Notes under the pieces: generated by a model
What the model saw: the letters and a program-made list of their open reading frames with translations, nothing else
Databases searched by the model: none
Told to the model about the DNA's origin: nothing
Part shown: piece after piece, positions 25,478 to 34,864 of the stretch
Numbering within the stretch: position 1 is the first letter of the stretch
Layout: each line of letters opens with the position of its first letter
Assembly: GCF_019303475.1 (NCBI RefSeq)
Contig: NZ_JABLSI010000005.1
Span: forward strand, 62,001 to 126,000
DNA: 64,000 bases
Direction of reading: 5' to 3'
DNA from: Streptomyces sp. JJ38
GTDB taxonomy: Bacteria; Actinomycetota; Actinomycetes; Streptomycetales; Streptomycetaceae
Program-made: the position numbers and the translations under genes

Positions 25478-26200
25478 TCAGCCCTCCGGGACGGGGCTCG
25501 CCTCACGCTCCACCGATGCCGTGATCGCCTCGCCCGCGCCGCGGAGCACGGGGTCGCCGTGGCCGAAGCACGCGATCTCCGGAGCGAGCCGGCCGAACCC
25601 GCGCATGGACTCCAGCGTGCGCGCGCGGTCCTGGTTGAAGACGCCGAGCATGGCGCCGCCGTCCCCCGTGCCGGCCACGGTGTCACCGGTGAACAGCACG
25701 CCGTGTGCGGGCAGGTGGACGCCGATGCTCCCCCTGGTGTGCCCGGGGCCGTGCACGATGCGGGCGCCGCCGCCGAAGGGCAGGGTGTCCCCGTCGCCGA
25801 CCTCCCGGTGCACGGGTGTGGGCGGTGTGGGTGGGAGTGGAGGCAGACTCGCCCACAGGTCCCGCTCCCACGGGGGCGCCTCGTCCATGTCGGGCGGGTC
25901 CCCGGCCACCTCTCCGCGGATGACGGGCGCCTCCAGGCGGTGTGCGCAGACGGTGACGGCGCCCCAGCCCGCGATCTCCGCGGCGGCTCCGGTGTGGTCC
26001 TCGTGGAAGTGGGTGAGGACCAGACGGCGTATCTCCCCGGTGTCCCGGCCGAGGCGTCCGAGCGCTCCGGCGATCGCGTCCGCGGAGCCGACGGGGCCGC
26101 TGTCGATGAGCGTCAGTGCGTCGTCCTCGGCCCACAGGTAGGCCTGCCCCACCTCGAACCTCAGCAGGTGCAGCCGCGGCAGCAGCGTGATGGTCTCCAT
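25478..26200 (-). CDS. Metallo-beta-lactamase-fold hydrolase
   Basis: A 240-residue MBL-fold protein. The metal site is THFHEDHTG with H64, H66, D68 and H69, followed by later ligands in GPGHTRGSIGVHLP, FTGDTVAGTG and CFGHGDPV. The arrangement is that of small hydrolases of the glyoxalase II/lactonase group, not of true beta-lactamases. Substrate unknown. Confidence 0.85.
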   Translation of the reverse strand: METITLLPRLHLLRFEVGQAYLWAEDDALTLIDSGPVGSADAIAGALGRLGRDTGEIRRLVLTHFHEDHTGAAAEIAGWGAVTVCAHRLEAPVIRGEVAGDPPDMDEAPPWERDLWASLPPLPPTPPTPVHREVGDGDTLPFGGGARIVHGPGHTRGSIGVHLPAHGVLFTGDTVAGTGDGGAMLGVFNQDRARTLESMRGFGRLAPEIACFGHGDPVLRGAGEAITASVEREASPVPEG

Positions 26201-26279
26201 GACGCAAGCCTCGGGCGGACGCCCCGTCAGGGCAAAGGATTAAGCCAGGGGCTGAGCAGGTCGCCGCGCGTCCGGGCTG

Positions 26280-27068
26280 TCAGGCGAAACTCACCTTCTC
26301 CAGCCAGAAGTCCAGGAGCTCCGCGTCGCCGATCACCTCGACGCGCTCGTCCGTGGCCGGCATCCGGCGGTAGAACGCGAGCAGCACGTCGGTGAGTTCG
26401 CCGCGCAGCGCCACCGCGGCCTTCGCGTGGTCGCGACGCCAGGTGATGCCCTCGCCGGTCAGTTCGATGAGCCACTCGGCACCGAGGACGGCAGGCGTGT
26501 CGGTGGCGTGCAGATGGAGGCTCGCCCCGGCTCGGGAGCGCAGGGCCTGGAGCTCCTCGTCCTCCTCCTGCACCACCGGGCTGCTCACGAGCTCGAGCCA
26601 CTCGTCGATCGTGTCGACGGCGACCTCCGGCGTGACGGTGAACGGCACGCCGGCGGCCAGGCAGGCGTCCGCCCGGTGGACCACCGTCTCGTGGACCATG
26701 CGCCGTGCCCAGAAGTCCGTTCGCTGGTCGGTCCACCAGGTCCATACGCGCGTGCCGGCCCCGGCCGCGCGCAGTGCGGCGGCGGCGCGGTCGGCGCCCG
26801 CCACGAGCCAGGTGCCGAGGGCCGCCGCGTCGCCCTTCGGCGCCTGGGCGTCAGGAACGTCCTCGGGCTTCAGTTCGCCCTTGGCGCGGGTGCGCACGAT
26901 CTCGGCCATCCAGCGGTGCGCCTGGCCGACGTGTTCGACGAGTTCCTCCAGCGTCCAGTCGGGGCAGGTGGCTACCCGGCGGCCGAGGTCGGCCGAGCCG
27001 AGGACCGCGGTCAGGGCCCGGGCCTGGGCGGGGATCTCGTCGCAACAGCGTTCATAGGTCAACGTCAT
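26280..27068 (-). CDS. Mycothiol-dependent maleylpyruvate isomerase-family protein
   Basis: A 262-residue protein of the TIGR03083/DinB-like family. The N-terminal four-helix domain has CPDWTLEELVEHVGQAHRWM, WTDQRTDFWARRMVHETVVHRAD, which supplies the three-His metal site, and the C-terminal domain follows with ALRGELTDVLLAFYRR. Family members use mycothiol, an actinobacterial thiol, as cofactor. Exact substrate unknown. Confidence 0.8.
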   Translation of the reverse strand: MTLTYERCCDEIPAQARALTAVLGSADLGRRVATCPDWTLEELVEHVGQAHRWMAEIVRTRAKGELKPEDVPDAQAPKGDAAALGTWLVAGADRAAAALRAAGAGTRVWTWWTDQRTDFWARRMVHETVVHRADACLAAGVPFTVTPEVAVDTIDEWLELVSSPVVQEEDEELQALRSRAGASLHLHATDTPAVLGAEWLIELTGEGITWRRDHAKAAVALRGELTDVLLAFYRRMPATDERVEVIGDAELLDFWLEKVSFA

Positions 27069-27142
27069 GGGCGGGAGGCTATGCAGTCCGCGGCTCTCCT
27101 ACCAACGGATTACCGGTGCGGCGGACGGAGCTCGCACACGGC

Positions 27143-27179
27143 GGCGCCGCCCTCCCCTGGGACGGGGAAGGACGGCGCC
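27143..27179 (-). terminator. Hairpin downstream of the 19-residue peptide gene
   Basis: Arms 27143-27157 and 27164-27179 pair over about 15 bases with one bulge and a 6-base loop. It begins 16 bases after the peptide stop and lies ahead of the next gene on the same strand, so the peptide appears to be its own transcription unit. Confidence 0.7.
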
Positions 27180-27194
27180 GGGCGTCGGGGTCTG

Positions 27195-27254
27195 TCAGAT
27201 CAGCCAGCCCACGAAGTGGATGACACCGGCGAGCAGGTTGGTGAGCAGATCCAT
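27195..27254 (-). CDS. 19-residue hydrophobic peptide
   Basis: This very short gene reads MDLLTNLLAGVIHFVGWLI. The ATG is preceded by AAGGAG at an 11-base spacing, and a strong hairpin follows the TGA. An in-frame ATG seven codons upstream lacks a ribosome site. The peptide is almost wholly hydrophobic with a single acidic residue, one His and a Trp near its end, able to form one amphipathic or membrane-spanning helix. It resembles small membrane peptides or toxin-like peptides but I recognise no family. The separate terminator and ribosome site support a real gene. Confidence 0.55.
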   Translation of the reverse strand: MDLLTNLLAGVIHFVGWLI

Positions 27255-27377
27255 GGTCGTACGTTCTCCTTGCATGGTCGGTGGGACTGCCCCGCCACGT
27301 CATGGGACACCGGGCGGGGGTGCAGTCGCGGTCTGCAGCCCGTCGCTTGCACACCGTCAGCATCGTGTGTCACACAG

Positions 27378-28511
27378 CTAGGCGACAGCGAGTTGGGGAA
27401 CGATCATCTGCAAGGATGAAGAACCGTGAGGGTGTTCGACCTCTCTTGCGTCCTTCTGGCCGCGACCGAGGAGGGCGTACAGGTCGGCGACGGCCGTTCG
27501 CCCGGCGCGGTTGGCCCCGATGGTGCTCGCCGACGGCCCGTAGCCGACCAGGTGCACGCGGGGGTCGCGGACGACACGGGTGCCCTCCAGCCGCACTCCG
27601 CCGCCGGGTTCGCGCAGGCGCAGGGGCGCGAGGTGGTCCAGCACGGGACGGAAGCCGGTGGCCCACACCACGGCGTCGGCGGCCACGAAACGGCCGTCGT
27701 CCCACGCGACGCCGTCCGGGGCCATCCGGTCGAACAGCGGCAGGCGCTCCAACAGGCCACGCTCCCGGGCCTGCCGCAGGGCGTCGGTCAGCGGCAGGCC
27801 GGTCACGGAGACGACCGAACGCGGCGGCAGCCCCCGCCGCACCCGGTCGGCCACCAGAGCGACGGCACGGCGGCCGGCCTCCGCGTCGAAGGGCCCCTCG
27901 CGGAAGAGCGGCGGACGGCGCGTGACCCAGGTCGTCTCCGTGGCCGTCCCGGCGACCTCCAGCAGATGCTGGACCGCGGACGTTCCGCCGCCGACGATCA
28001 CGACGCGCTGCCCCGCGAAGGCCTCCGGCCCCGGGTAGTCACGCGTGTGCGTCTGCCGCCCCCGGAATCCCTCCTGCCCGGGCACCCGGGGCCAGAACGG
28101 ACGCTCCCACGTTCCCGTGGCGTTGATCAGCGCGTGGGTGTGCCACGTCCCCGCCGACGTCCGCACCAGCAGACCGCCGTCGTCCGCCGGACGCACGGAG
28201 CGGACGTCGACCGGCCGCCGTACCGGCAGGTCGAAGGCCTCCTCGTAGCGCGCGAAGTAGTCCCCGATCACCTCCGCCGAGGGCCGGTCCGGATCCGCCT
28301 CGCCGAGCTCCAGGCCGGGAAGCGCGTGCATCCCGTGCACCGCGCCGTAGGTGAGCGTCGGCCAGCGGAACTGCCAGGCGCCCCCGGCCCGTGGCGCATG
28401 GTCCAGGACGACGAACTCCCGGCCCGGGGCGAACCCCCGCCTGCGCAGGTGGTAGGCGCTGGACAGCCCCGCCTGCCCCGCTCCGACGACGACGACCTCC
28501 ACGTACTCCAT
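27378..28511 (-). CDS. FAD-dependent monooxygenase (CzcO/FMO-like)
   Basis: A 377-residue flavoprotein. The FAD site is VVVVGAGQAGLSSAYHLRRR near the N-terminus, the NADPH site VVIVGGGTSAVQHLLE near residue 170, and the ATGFRP box (VWATGFRPVLDHL) near 300. This fits flavin-containing or Baeyer-Villiger-like monooxygenases. ATG at 28511 is chosen; an in-frame ATG 15 bases upstream is possible. The start is divergent from yjbQ at a 69-base distance. Confidence 0.85.
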   Translation of the reverse strand: MEYVEVVVVGAGQAGLSSAYHLRRRGFAPGREFVVLDHAPRAGGAWQFRWPTLTYGAVHGMHALPGLELGEADPDRPSAEVIGDYFARYEEAFDLPVRRPVDVRSVRPADDGGLLVRTSAGTWHTHALINATGTWERPFWPRVPGQEGFRGRQTHTRDYPGPEAFAGQRVVIVGGGTSAVQHLLEVAGTATETTWVTRRPPLFREGPFDAEAGRRAVALVADRVRRGLPPRSVVSVTGLPLTDALRQARERGLLERLPLFDRMAPDGVAWDDGRFVAADAVVWATGFRPVLDHLAPLRLREPGGGVRLEGTRVVRDPRVHLVGYGPSASTIGANRAGRTAVADLYALLGRGQKDAREVEHPHGSSSLQMIVPQLAVA

Positions 28512-28580
28512 GCCCGTGCCAACCATCCCCGGGCCGGGGAACTTCCCCGCAGGTCGGGGGGCGGAGGGCAGGATAGGGGC

Positions 28581-29003
28581 ATGAGCGAACACTTCCGGAC
28601 GCGCGTGCTCGACATCACGACCGGCTCGACGGAGACCGTCCACGACCTCACCGCGGAGTGTGAGCGCCACCTCGACGAGGTCGCCTGGGGCCGCGACGGC
28701 CTGCTCAACGTCTTCGTGCCGCACGCCACGGCCGGGGTGGCGGTGCTGGAGACGGGTGCGGGCAGCGACGACGACCTGCTGGCCGCCCTGCACGACCTGC
28801 TGCCCGCCGACGATCGCTGGCGGCACCGCCATGGCAGCCCCGGCCACGGCCGCGACCACGTCCTGCCCGCCCTCGTGCCCCCGCACGCGACCCTTCCCGT
28901 CCTCGCCGGCCGCCTCGCGCTCGGCACCTGGCAGTCCGTGTGCCTCGTGGACACCAACCGCGACAACCCCCACCGCCAGGTGCGACTGAGCTTCCTGGGC
29001 TGA
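28581..29003 (+). CDS. YjbQ-family (UPF0047) protein
   Basis: A 140-residue single-domain protein with the YjbQ signatures LNVFVPHATAGVAVLE, HGSPGHGRDHVLPALV and LGTWQSVCLVDTNR. Some relatives have weak thiamine-phosphate synthase activity; the true role is not settled. The histidines in these motifs likely bind a metal or phosphate. The ATG follows GGATAGGGGC. Confidence 0.88.
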   Translation: MSEHFRTRVLDITTGSTETVHDLTAECERHLDEVAWGRDGLLNVFVPHATAGVAVLETGAGSDDDLLAALHDLLPADDRWRHRHGSPGHGRDHVLPALVPPHATLPVLAGRLALGTWQSVCLVDTNRDNPHRQVRLSFLG

Positions 29004-29177
29004 CTCCGGCGTACCGGCTTCCGCCGTCCCGCCCGGCCCCCGCGTCGGCCGTACTGCTCACCGTCCGCGGCACCGGACCCGCTGATGGCCGGGGTGTCAG
29101 TGGCCCCTGGGAGAGTGGCCCGCAGCCTCGTCGCAGAAGGGAGACAGCAGCACAGGGTCGAAGAGGTCGCCCGTCGC

Positions 29178-30705
29178 ATGGCCGAACACATCGCCCTGCA
29201 CGCGCCGTCGGACTGGACCGGGGCGCGCATCGCGGGGCAGGTGGGCGGTGGCGGGACCGGAATGACCGGCGGCTACGCCGGTGCCGACGCCTTCTCGGGG
29301 TTCGCGGCCTTCGACGGGCTGCACGGTCCGCTGCGAGATCTCGCGGAGAAGCTGGCCGTCGATCCAGGCTGGGACCGGGTCAGTTGGGAGATCGACTGCC
29401 GGCCCGGCGGTGAGTACCGGCTCGTCGCGTTCACCGATGCCGTCGGCCGTGTGACGGGGCACGGCGGTGGCTTCGAGATCAGCCTGGACCCCGGGTACCG
29501 CCTCCCGCAGCCCGGCCTCGGCCAGCAGGCCGGTTCCGCCGCCCCGGCCGGCGACCCGGAGCTGGCCGCGACGCGGTTCCGGGCCTACCGCGAGCGGCGG
29601 GCCGCCATCCTCGGACATCCGGAGGCGCTTCCCCCGCCGGTCACCGAGGCCGCACTCGACGAGGCCGAGCGAACCCCTCGGCCGTTCCCTGCCCGCGGAT
29701 CTGCGGGCGCTGTACCTGATCGCCGACGGCGACGGCTTCCGCTACCTGACCGAGAACTACGCCTGGCTGTCCCTTCAGAGCCTCGTCGCCGAATACACGG
29801 ACTGGCGCGAGTGGCAGGACCGCCCCTGGTTCGGCTGGGACCTGGAGTGGGACGCCGTGGTCTTCGACGGCACGCCTGCCGACACCGTCCGCCGATGTGG
29901 CGGGCATCCGGGCTGGATCCGGTTCGCCACCGGTGAGGACGGCAACTTCCTGGCCGTGGACATGGCTCCCGCCCGTGACGGTCGGCCGGGCCAGGTCATC
30001 GCCACCGGCCGCGACTTCGACGAGGGCCCCGAGTACGTGGCCGACTCCATCACCTCCCTGCTCGGGCAGCACCTGGAGTTGCTGGACAAGGGCCGCTTCG
30101 AGAAGGTGGAGGACCACATCCACCTGCGGCTACCGGACGACGGCGGCGGCACGCGGCAGATCATCGGCGACATCCCCGCCGAGGTGCCGCCCACACTCCA
30201 GGCCATCCACGTGAACGACGTCTCCGGGATCGTCGACCTGGCCCCGCTCACCGCCGCGCCCGCGCTCCGCCTGCTGCATCTGAACCGCTGCACGACCGCC
30301 GACCCGACGCCGTTGCGCGGACTGACCGTCGAGTCCCTGCGCATCGCGCTCGTGGGCGGTGACCTCACCCCTCTGTCAGGCCATCCCCATCCGGCCTCAC
30401 TCGCCCTGAGGACAACCACGCCGGTGGACGTCGCGCCGCTGCGTACGTCCTCCAACCTGCGCGGGCTCGACCTCCCCGGGGCCGACGTCACCGACCTGTC
30501 CGTTCTCGTCGGCCTTCCGAGCCTGCGCTATCTCGCCCTCACCCAGCGGCAGTGGACCGCCTTGCTGGAGTCCGGCGAGGAGCCCTCCGCCCTCGCCGCC
30601 GCCCGGCTGGCCGGTGACGATGTCGACTTCGCCGACGCTCTCGACCTGGCGGCACGGCTCGGCCTGGCCACCGACGGCGCTCCCCGTGCCGCCGGCACGC
30701 TGTGA
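29178..30705 (+). pseudogene. SMI1/KNR4-like, leucine-rich-repeat-like protein with a frameshift
   Basis: Two overlapping frames encode one protein. The first (from ATG 29178) covers a DUF-like N-terminal part with PGWDRVSWEIDCRPGGEY and ends its homology at EAALDEAERT. The second continues with LGRSLPADLRALYLIADGDG, an SMI1/KNR4 domain, followed by a leucine-repeat-like part (TLQAIHVNDVSGIVDLAPLT). Removing one C from CCCC at 29674-29677 joins them as ERTLGRSLP, giving about 508 residues. Either the assembly has an extra base or the gene is truly broken. SMI1 proteins in bacteria are often immunity proteins, but no toxin gene is adjacent. Confidence 0.75.
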
Positions 30706-30948
30706 GCGCGAAGGCCGTGTGAAGCCGTGCGCGCGTGGGCCTTGTCACCCCGCGGGGATTTGGCCGGGCGTGGCGCGGCATGCTTCCATCGACTTTAGGT
30801 GTCGCATACATGCACATGGGCGCCGCGTAGCGCCGGACGGCAACGAGGCCGGTACCGGACCGCGGCGCCTTCGTCGTGCCTCGGCCGTCCACCACCCCCG
30901 GATCGGCCACGGACGGCGTGAAGCAGGACAAGGGGGCGGCCGACCGCC

Positions 30949-32481
30949 GTGAAGACGATGTTCACAGCCCCGGACCCGGGGCGACTGAGGCTCAGGACCG
31001 CGAGCCGCGCCGTGCTCGGCGTGGGGCTCGCCGTGACCGTGGCCGCCGCCGCGGGGCTTGGCACGCCGGCGGCCATCACCGCGGGCCTGGCCGCCCTGCT
31101 CGCCCTCTTCACCGTCACCGACCCCAGCGTGGCCGCGCAGGCGCGCACCACGCTGCTGCTTCCCTTGGTCGGGCTCCCCGTCCTCGGCACGGCGGCCCTG
31201 CTGCACGACGCCCCCCTCGTCCGGGACGCCGTGTTCCTCGCCATCGTCTTCGCCGGTGTGTACGCCCGGCGCTACGGGCCGCGCGGAAACGCGCTCGGCA
31301 TCTTCGCCTTCATGACGTTCTTCGTGGCGCAGTTCCTGGAACCGCTGCCGAGGGACCTGCCCGCCCTGACCGCCGCCCTGCTCCTGGCCCTCGCCGCCGC
31401 GGCGGCCGTCCGCTTCGCCGGGTGGCCGATCGAGCGGCGCGACCCACCGCCGCCCGTGCCGCCGCAGGGTGACGAGCGGGGGCTGGCCCGGCCCACCACC
31501 CGTCAGGCCGTCCAGGCGACCGTCGCCTGCGGGGTCGCGCTCCTCGCGGGGCAGGCCCTGTCGGACGCGCGCTGGTACTGGGCGGTGGGCGCGGCCTGGT
31601 GGATCTTCGTCAACACCGCCTCGCGCGGTGAGACGCTCGTCCGCGGCTTCCGCCGGGTGCTGGGCACGGTGCTCGGCATCCTGGCCGGGCTGCCCATAGC
31701 GCTGCCCGTCGACGGGGCGCTCGCGCCGACAGCCCTGCTCGTCGCCGTCTGCGTCTTCGGGATCTTCTACACCGCCCCGGTCTCGTACTCGTGGATGATG
31801 TTCTTCGTGACCGTGATGGTCGGCCTGCTGTACGGGCTCCTGGGTGTGCTGGACTCCGGGCTGCTGGTGCTGCGGGTGGGGGAGACGCTCGTCGGGGCGC
31901 TGGGCGCGGCCCTCGCCGTCGCGCTCGTGCTGCCGGTGACCACGCACGCCGCGACGAACGCCTGGATCCAGCGCGCCCTGGTGTGCCTGCACCGCTGCAC
32001 CGAGGAGTCGGCGCGCCGCATCGCCGGCGACGGGAGCGCTGATCCCGCGGCCCGTGTGGCGGAGCTGGAGCTGCTGCTGGGCCGCGCCCGGCTGGCCCTC
32101 GCCCCGCTCCTCCACCCGCTCCATCCGCACCGGGCGCGCAAGGTCCGCGCCCGGCGGGTCCTGGAGCTGCTGGACACCTGTGCCGCCCGGGCGCGGGCCC
32201 TGGCGGGCGTCGCCGCGGACCCGGACGCCTCACAGGACGAGCGGCTCACGGCGGCCTGTCGCCGGGTCGAGGAGGCCGTCGAGCGGCTGCTCCGGCAACA
32301 GGGCCCAGATGCCCGACGGCACGGGCGGACACCGCAGACCGTGCCCGTCCGTGTCCCCGCTGTGGCGCAGCGGCCGGACGCCGAGGGGGCGCTGGCCCAT
32401 CTGCACGGGCTGGAGTCGGCCCTCGCGGGCCTGGTGGTCCCGCTGCACAGCGCACCCCGGAGCCCGCTCCAGCTGACGTGA
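30949..32481 (+). CDS. FUSC-family membrane transporter
   Basis: A 510-residue protein with two blocks of membrane helices (about 20-155 and 185-325) and a soluble helical C-terminal part. The second block carries YWAVGAAWWIFVNTASRGET and RVLGTVLGILAGLPIAL, typical of FUSC/aromatic-acid exporter proteins. It likely exports small organic acids or dyes. GTG at 30949 or ATG at 30958 may be the start. Confidence 0.85.
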   Translation: MKTMFTAPDPGRLRLRTASRAVLGVGLAVTVAAAAGLGTPAAITAGLAALLALFTVTDPSVAAQARTTLLLPLVGLPVLGTAALLHDAPLVRDAVFLAIVFAGVYARRYGPRGNALGIFAFMTFFVAQFLEPLPRDLPALTAALLLALAAAAAVRFAGWPIERRDPPPPVPPQGDERGLARPTTRQAVQATVACGVALLAGQALSDARWYWAVGAAWWIFVNTASRGETLVRGFRRVLGTVLGILAGLPIALPVDGALAPTALLVAVCVFGIFYTAPVSYSWMMFFVTVMVGLLYGLLGVLDSGLLVLRVGETLVGALGAALAVALVLPVTTHAATNAWIQRALVCLHRCTEESARRIAGDGSADPAARVAELELLLGRARLALAPLLHPLHPHRARKVRARRVLELLDTCAARARALAGVAADPDASQDERLTAACRRVEEAVERLLRQQGPDARRHGRTPQTVPVRVPAVAQRPDAEGALAHLHGLESALAGLVVPLHSAPRSPLQLT

Positions 32482-32599
32482 CGCGCGGCGGACCGGCATC
32501 GGTGGTGCACTGTGGTCCAGACCAACTGCTACCGTGCCTGCTCGGGAATCCTCCATCCGGGGCTTCCCGGCCGAAGACGCGGGTGAAAGGTGCGGTGGG

Positions 32600-33646
32600 G
32601 TGGCCGACTCTGGAGGCGGACGGCGGGCGTACATCGGTTCGTTCACCTCCGAGGGGGGCGCCGGGCTCACGGCGGCCGCCGTGGACCCGGCCAGCGGTGC
32701 GCTCACCGTCCTCGGGCGGACCGGCGCCGTCCCCGACCCCTCGTTCCTCGCCCTCGCGCCGGGCTCCGGCACCCTCTACGCCGTCAGCGAGACGCCGGAC
32801 GGCGCCGTGGCCGCCTTCTCCGTGGCCGAGGGGGGAACGCCCCGCCTCCTGGCCGAACCCGTACCCGTCGGCGGGGACGCGCCCACCCATCTCGCCGTCG
32901 CCGCCGGGTACGTCTTCACAGCGAACTACGGCTCCGGCAGTGTGAGCACCCTGCCGCTCGGCCCGGGCGCGCTTCCCGACGCGGGCGGCCGCAGCGTACG
33001 CGCGCACCGGGGGAGCGGCCCCGATCCCGAGCGGCAGGCCGGCCCGCACGCGCACTGCGTGGTCGCCGACGCCGGATGGCGCTGGCTGCTCACCGTGGAC
33101 CTCGGCACGGAGTCGGTCCGGGTGTGCCGACTCGACCACTCCGGCGCCGTGCCCCGGCACGAGGTGCCCATGCCGGCCGGTACCGGGCCGCGGCACCTGG
33201 CCTTCCACCCCGGCGGCGACTGGGCCTACGTCGTCAACGAGCTGGAGTCGAGCGTCACCGCCTGCCACTGGGACGACGCCACCGGAGCCCTGGAACCGGT
33301 CGGCCGGACGCCCACGCGCCCGCCCGGTTCCCGGGGAGACAACTTCCCCTCGGCCCTCGCCGTCTCGGCCGACGGGCGGCACGCCTGGGTGGCCAACCGT
33401 GGCGACGACACGATCGCCGTGCTGTCCCTGGCCGGTGACGCCGGGAAGCCGGAACTGCTCACCACCGTGCCGTGCGGCGGTCACTGGCCCCGGGACCTCG
33501 CGGTGGACCCGGCCGGGCGGCACCTCCACGTGGCCAACCAGCGCTCGGGTGACGTGGCCCGCTTCGACCTCGACCCCGCCACGGGCGTGCCCCACCTGGG
33601 CGGAAGCCTCGCCATCGCCGCGCCGAGCTGCGTCGTCTTCGACTGA
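32600..33646 (+). CDS. Lactonase-type seven-bladed beta-propeller
   Basis: A 348-residue protein of the 6-phosphogluconolactonase (Pgl)/YkgB family. Repeated beta-propeller blades are visible in RRAYIGSFTSEGGAGLTAAA, HPGGDWAYVVNELESSVTAC, DGRHAWVANRGDDTIAVLSL and AGRHLHVANQRSGDVARFDL. It has no signal peptide and is probably cytoplasmic, opening a sugar lactone. The GTG at 32600 is chosen because homology begins right after it (RRAYIGSFT). A bidirectional hairpin follows. Confidence 0.85.
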   Translation: MADSGGGRRAYIGSFTSEGGAGLTAAAVDPASGALTVLGRTGAVPDPSFLALAPGSGTLYAVSETPDGAVAAFSVAEGGTPRLLAEPVPVGGDAPTHLAVAAGYVFTANYGSGSVSTLPLGPGALPDAGGRSVRAHRGSGPDPERQAGPHAHCVVADAGWRWLLTVDLGTESVRVCRLDHSGAVPRHEVPMPAGTGPRHLAFHPGGDWAYVVNELESSVTACHWDDATGALEPVGRTPTRPPGSRGDNFPSALAVSADGRHAWVANRGDDTIAVLSLAGDAGKPELLTTVPCGGHWPRDLAVDPAGRHLHVANQRSGDVARFDLDPATGVPHLGGSLAIAAPSCVVFD

Positions 33647-33667
33647 CCGGGGCGCCATGACGCGAAA

Positions 33668-33709
33668 GTGCGGTGGGGGGCGGGCCCCGAGCTCCCGCCC
33701 CCACCGCAC
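33668..33709. terminator. Bidirectional hairpin terminator
   Basis: Arms 33668-33684 and 33694-33709 pair over 16 bases with one bulged G and a 9-base loop. It lies between the convergent ends of the lactonase and chelatase-like genes and can serve both. Confidence 0.85.
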
Positions 33710-33748
33710 GTCACTCCGGCCGCACGCGGCGACCGGACGTCCGGGCCC

Positions 33749-34699
33749 TCAGCGGACCATCGTGCCCTGCGGCGCGCTCGCCGGGCTGATACCCGCCTTG
33801 GCGCCGTACGCCGAGGCCACCAGCTTGCCGACGGCCGGGTAGGCGCCCAGCGGCTCCGCCGCGTGGCAACCCGCCTCCTGTGCCGCGGTCTCCACCAGGC
33901 CCTCCGGCGCCTCCGGGCCGATGAGGCACGGGGCGAGGGCGAGCTGCTGGGAGCCCGAGGACTTCAGCTCCCCGGCGGCCCGGGCGATGGCGCCCGGCTC
34001 GTCCAGTGGCGCCGCCAGCACCGGCACGGCCAGCCGTGCGGCCAGGAGCATGCCGGTGATGCCGGCGACCTGCACCGCTTCCGCACCACCCGAGGTGGCC
34101 AGCACGATGCCGTCGGCGGCGGTGGCCACGGTGAACAGGCGTGCCCGGTCGGCGCGGGCCAGGCCCGCCTCGGACAGGCGGACGTGGACGGCCTCGGCGA
34201 GCAGCGGGTGCGGGCCGAGCACGTCGGTCAGCTCCGTGCCCGCCTCGCTGCTCCGCACCGCCTCGCGTATGCGGCCGAGCACCGAGGCGTCCGGGCCGGC
34301 CAGCAGCGGCACGACGACGGCCGACGGCGCGGGACCCTCCGGCCCCGGCTCCTCGACGGCCTCCTCCGCCGCGGCCGGGTCCTGGGCGCGGCGGGCGGCG
34401 CGGGCCGCCCGCTCGGCGGCGACCTGGGCCAGCACGGCCTCGACGCCGGGGAACGCCTCATCCGTCCCGTCGACGAAGGCGATACGGGCGTCCAGGCCGG
34501 GGAGCTCGGAACGCGCGATGCTGATGATCTCCTCGGCCAGTCCACGTGCCGCGTCGGACGGGGCCCCGGGAACCGCCAGCACCAGGGCGGGGGCGCCCTC
34601 GGGGGCGACGACGGGCTCCGGCCGGCGATGCCTGCCGGGCTTGCGGGGACGCGGCATTCGTACGGGCAGGCCGCCTTCGGGTCCAGTGGAGGAGCTCAT
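33749..34699 (-). CDS. CbiX-like sirohydrochlorin chelatase homologue lacking metal ligands
   Basis: A 316-residue protein with the two-domain CbiX fold. The usual active histidine segment (VGHGSR) is replaced by LVLAVPGAPSDAARG, and the second site by VVVPLLAGPDASVL, so both metal-binding histidines are gone. The later segment LGPHPLLAEAVHVRLSEAG is kept. A charged insert (around AEEAVEEPGPEGPAPS) splits the first domain. I know a conserved streptomycete protein of this kind; its function is unknown and it is probably not a chelatase. Confidence 0.8.
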   Translation of the reverse strand: MSSSTGPEGGLPVRMPRPRKPGRHRRPEPVVAPEGAPALVLAVPGAPSDAARGLAEEIISIARSELPGLDARIAFVDGTDEAFPGVEAVLAQVAAERAARAARRAQDPAAAEEAVEEPGPEGPAPSAVVVPLLAGPDASVLGRIREAVRSSEAGTELTDVLGPHPLLAEAVHVRLSEAGLARADRARLFTVATAADGIVLATSGGAEAVQVAGITGMLLAARLAVPVLAAPLDEPGAIARAAGELKSSGSQQLALAPCLIGPEAPEGLVETAAQEAGCHAAEPLGAYPAVGKLVASAYGAKAGISPASAPQGTMVR

Positions 34700-34776
34700 G
34701 GCGCCGCATGCTAATGCCTTGGCGGACATGACGGTTCTGCCGGGGGTGGATTATCCGCCCGTGGGTGATTCATCCC

Positions 34777-34792
34777 GCGCGCCGTGGCGCGC
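34777..34792. terminator. Short GC hairpin downstream of the kinase gene
   Basis: Perfect 7-base-pair inverted repeat GCGCGCC/GGCGCGC with a 2-base centre, 73 bases past the end of the kinase gene. A weak candidate for its terminator; the tiny loop means it may form a cruciform rather than a normal hairpin. Confidence 0.35.
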
Positions 34793-34864
34793 GCACGCCG
34801 GGTGTTTCGTGGAACCACCACAGCCGTCCGGCTCCGTCCGCGCCGGTCCTCTTCCCGGTGGCCG

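Noticed and set aside
29467..29670. The ATG at 29467 as an independent start of the SMI1-like second frame
   Set aside because: The first 66 codons of that frame are Arg/Pro-rich shadow sequence of the first frame; real homology begins only at the CCCC shift.
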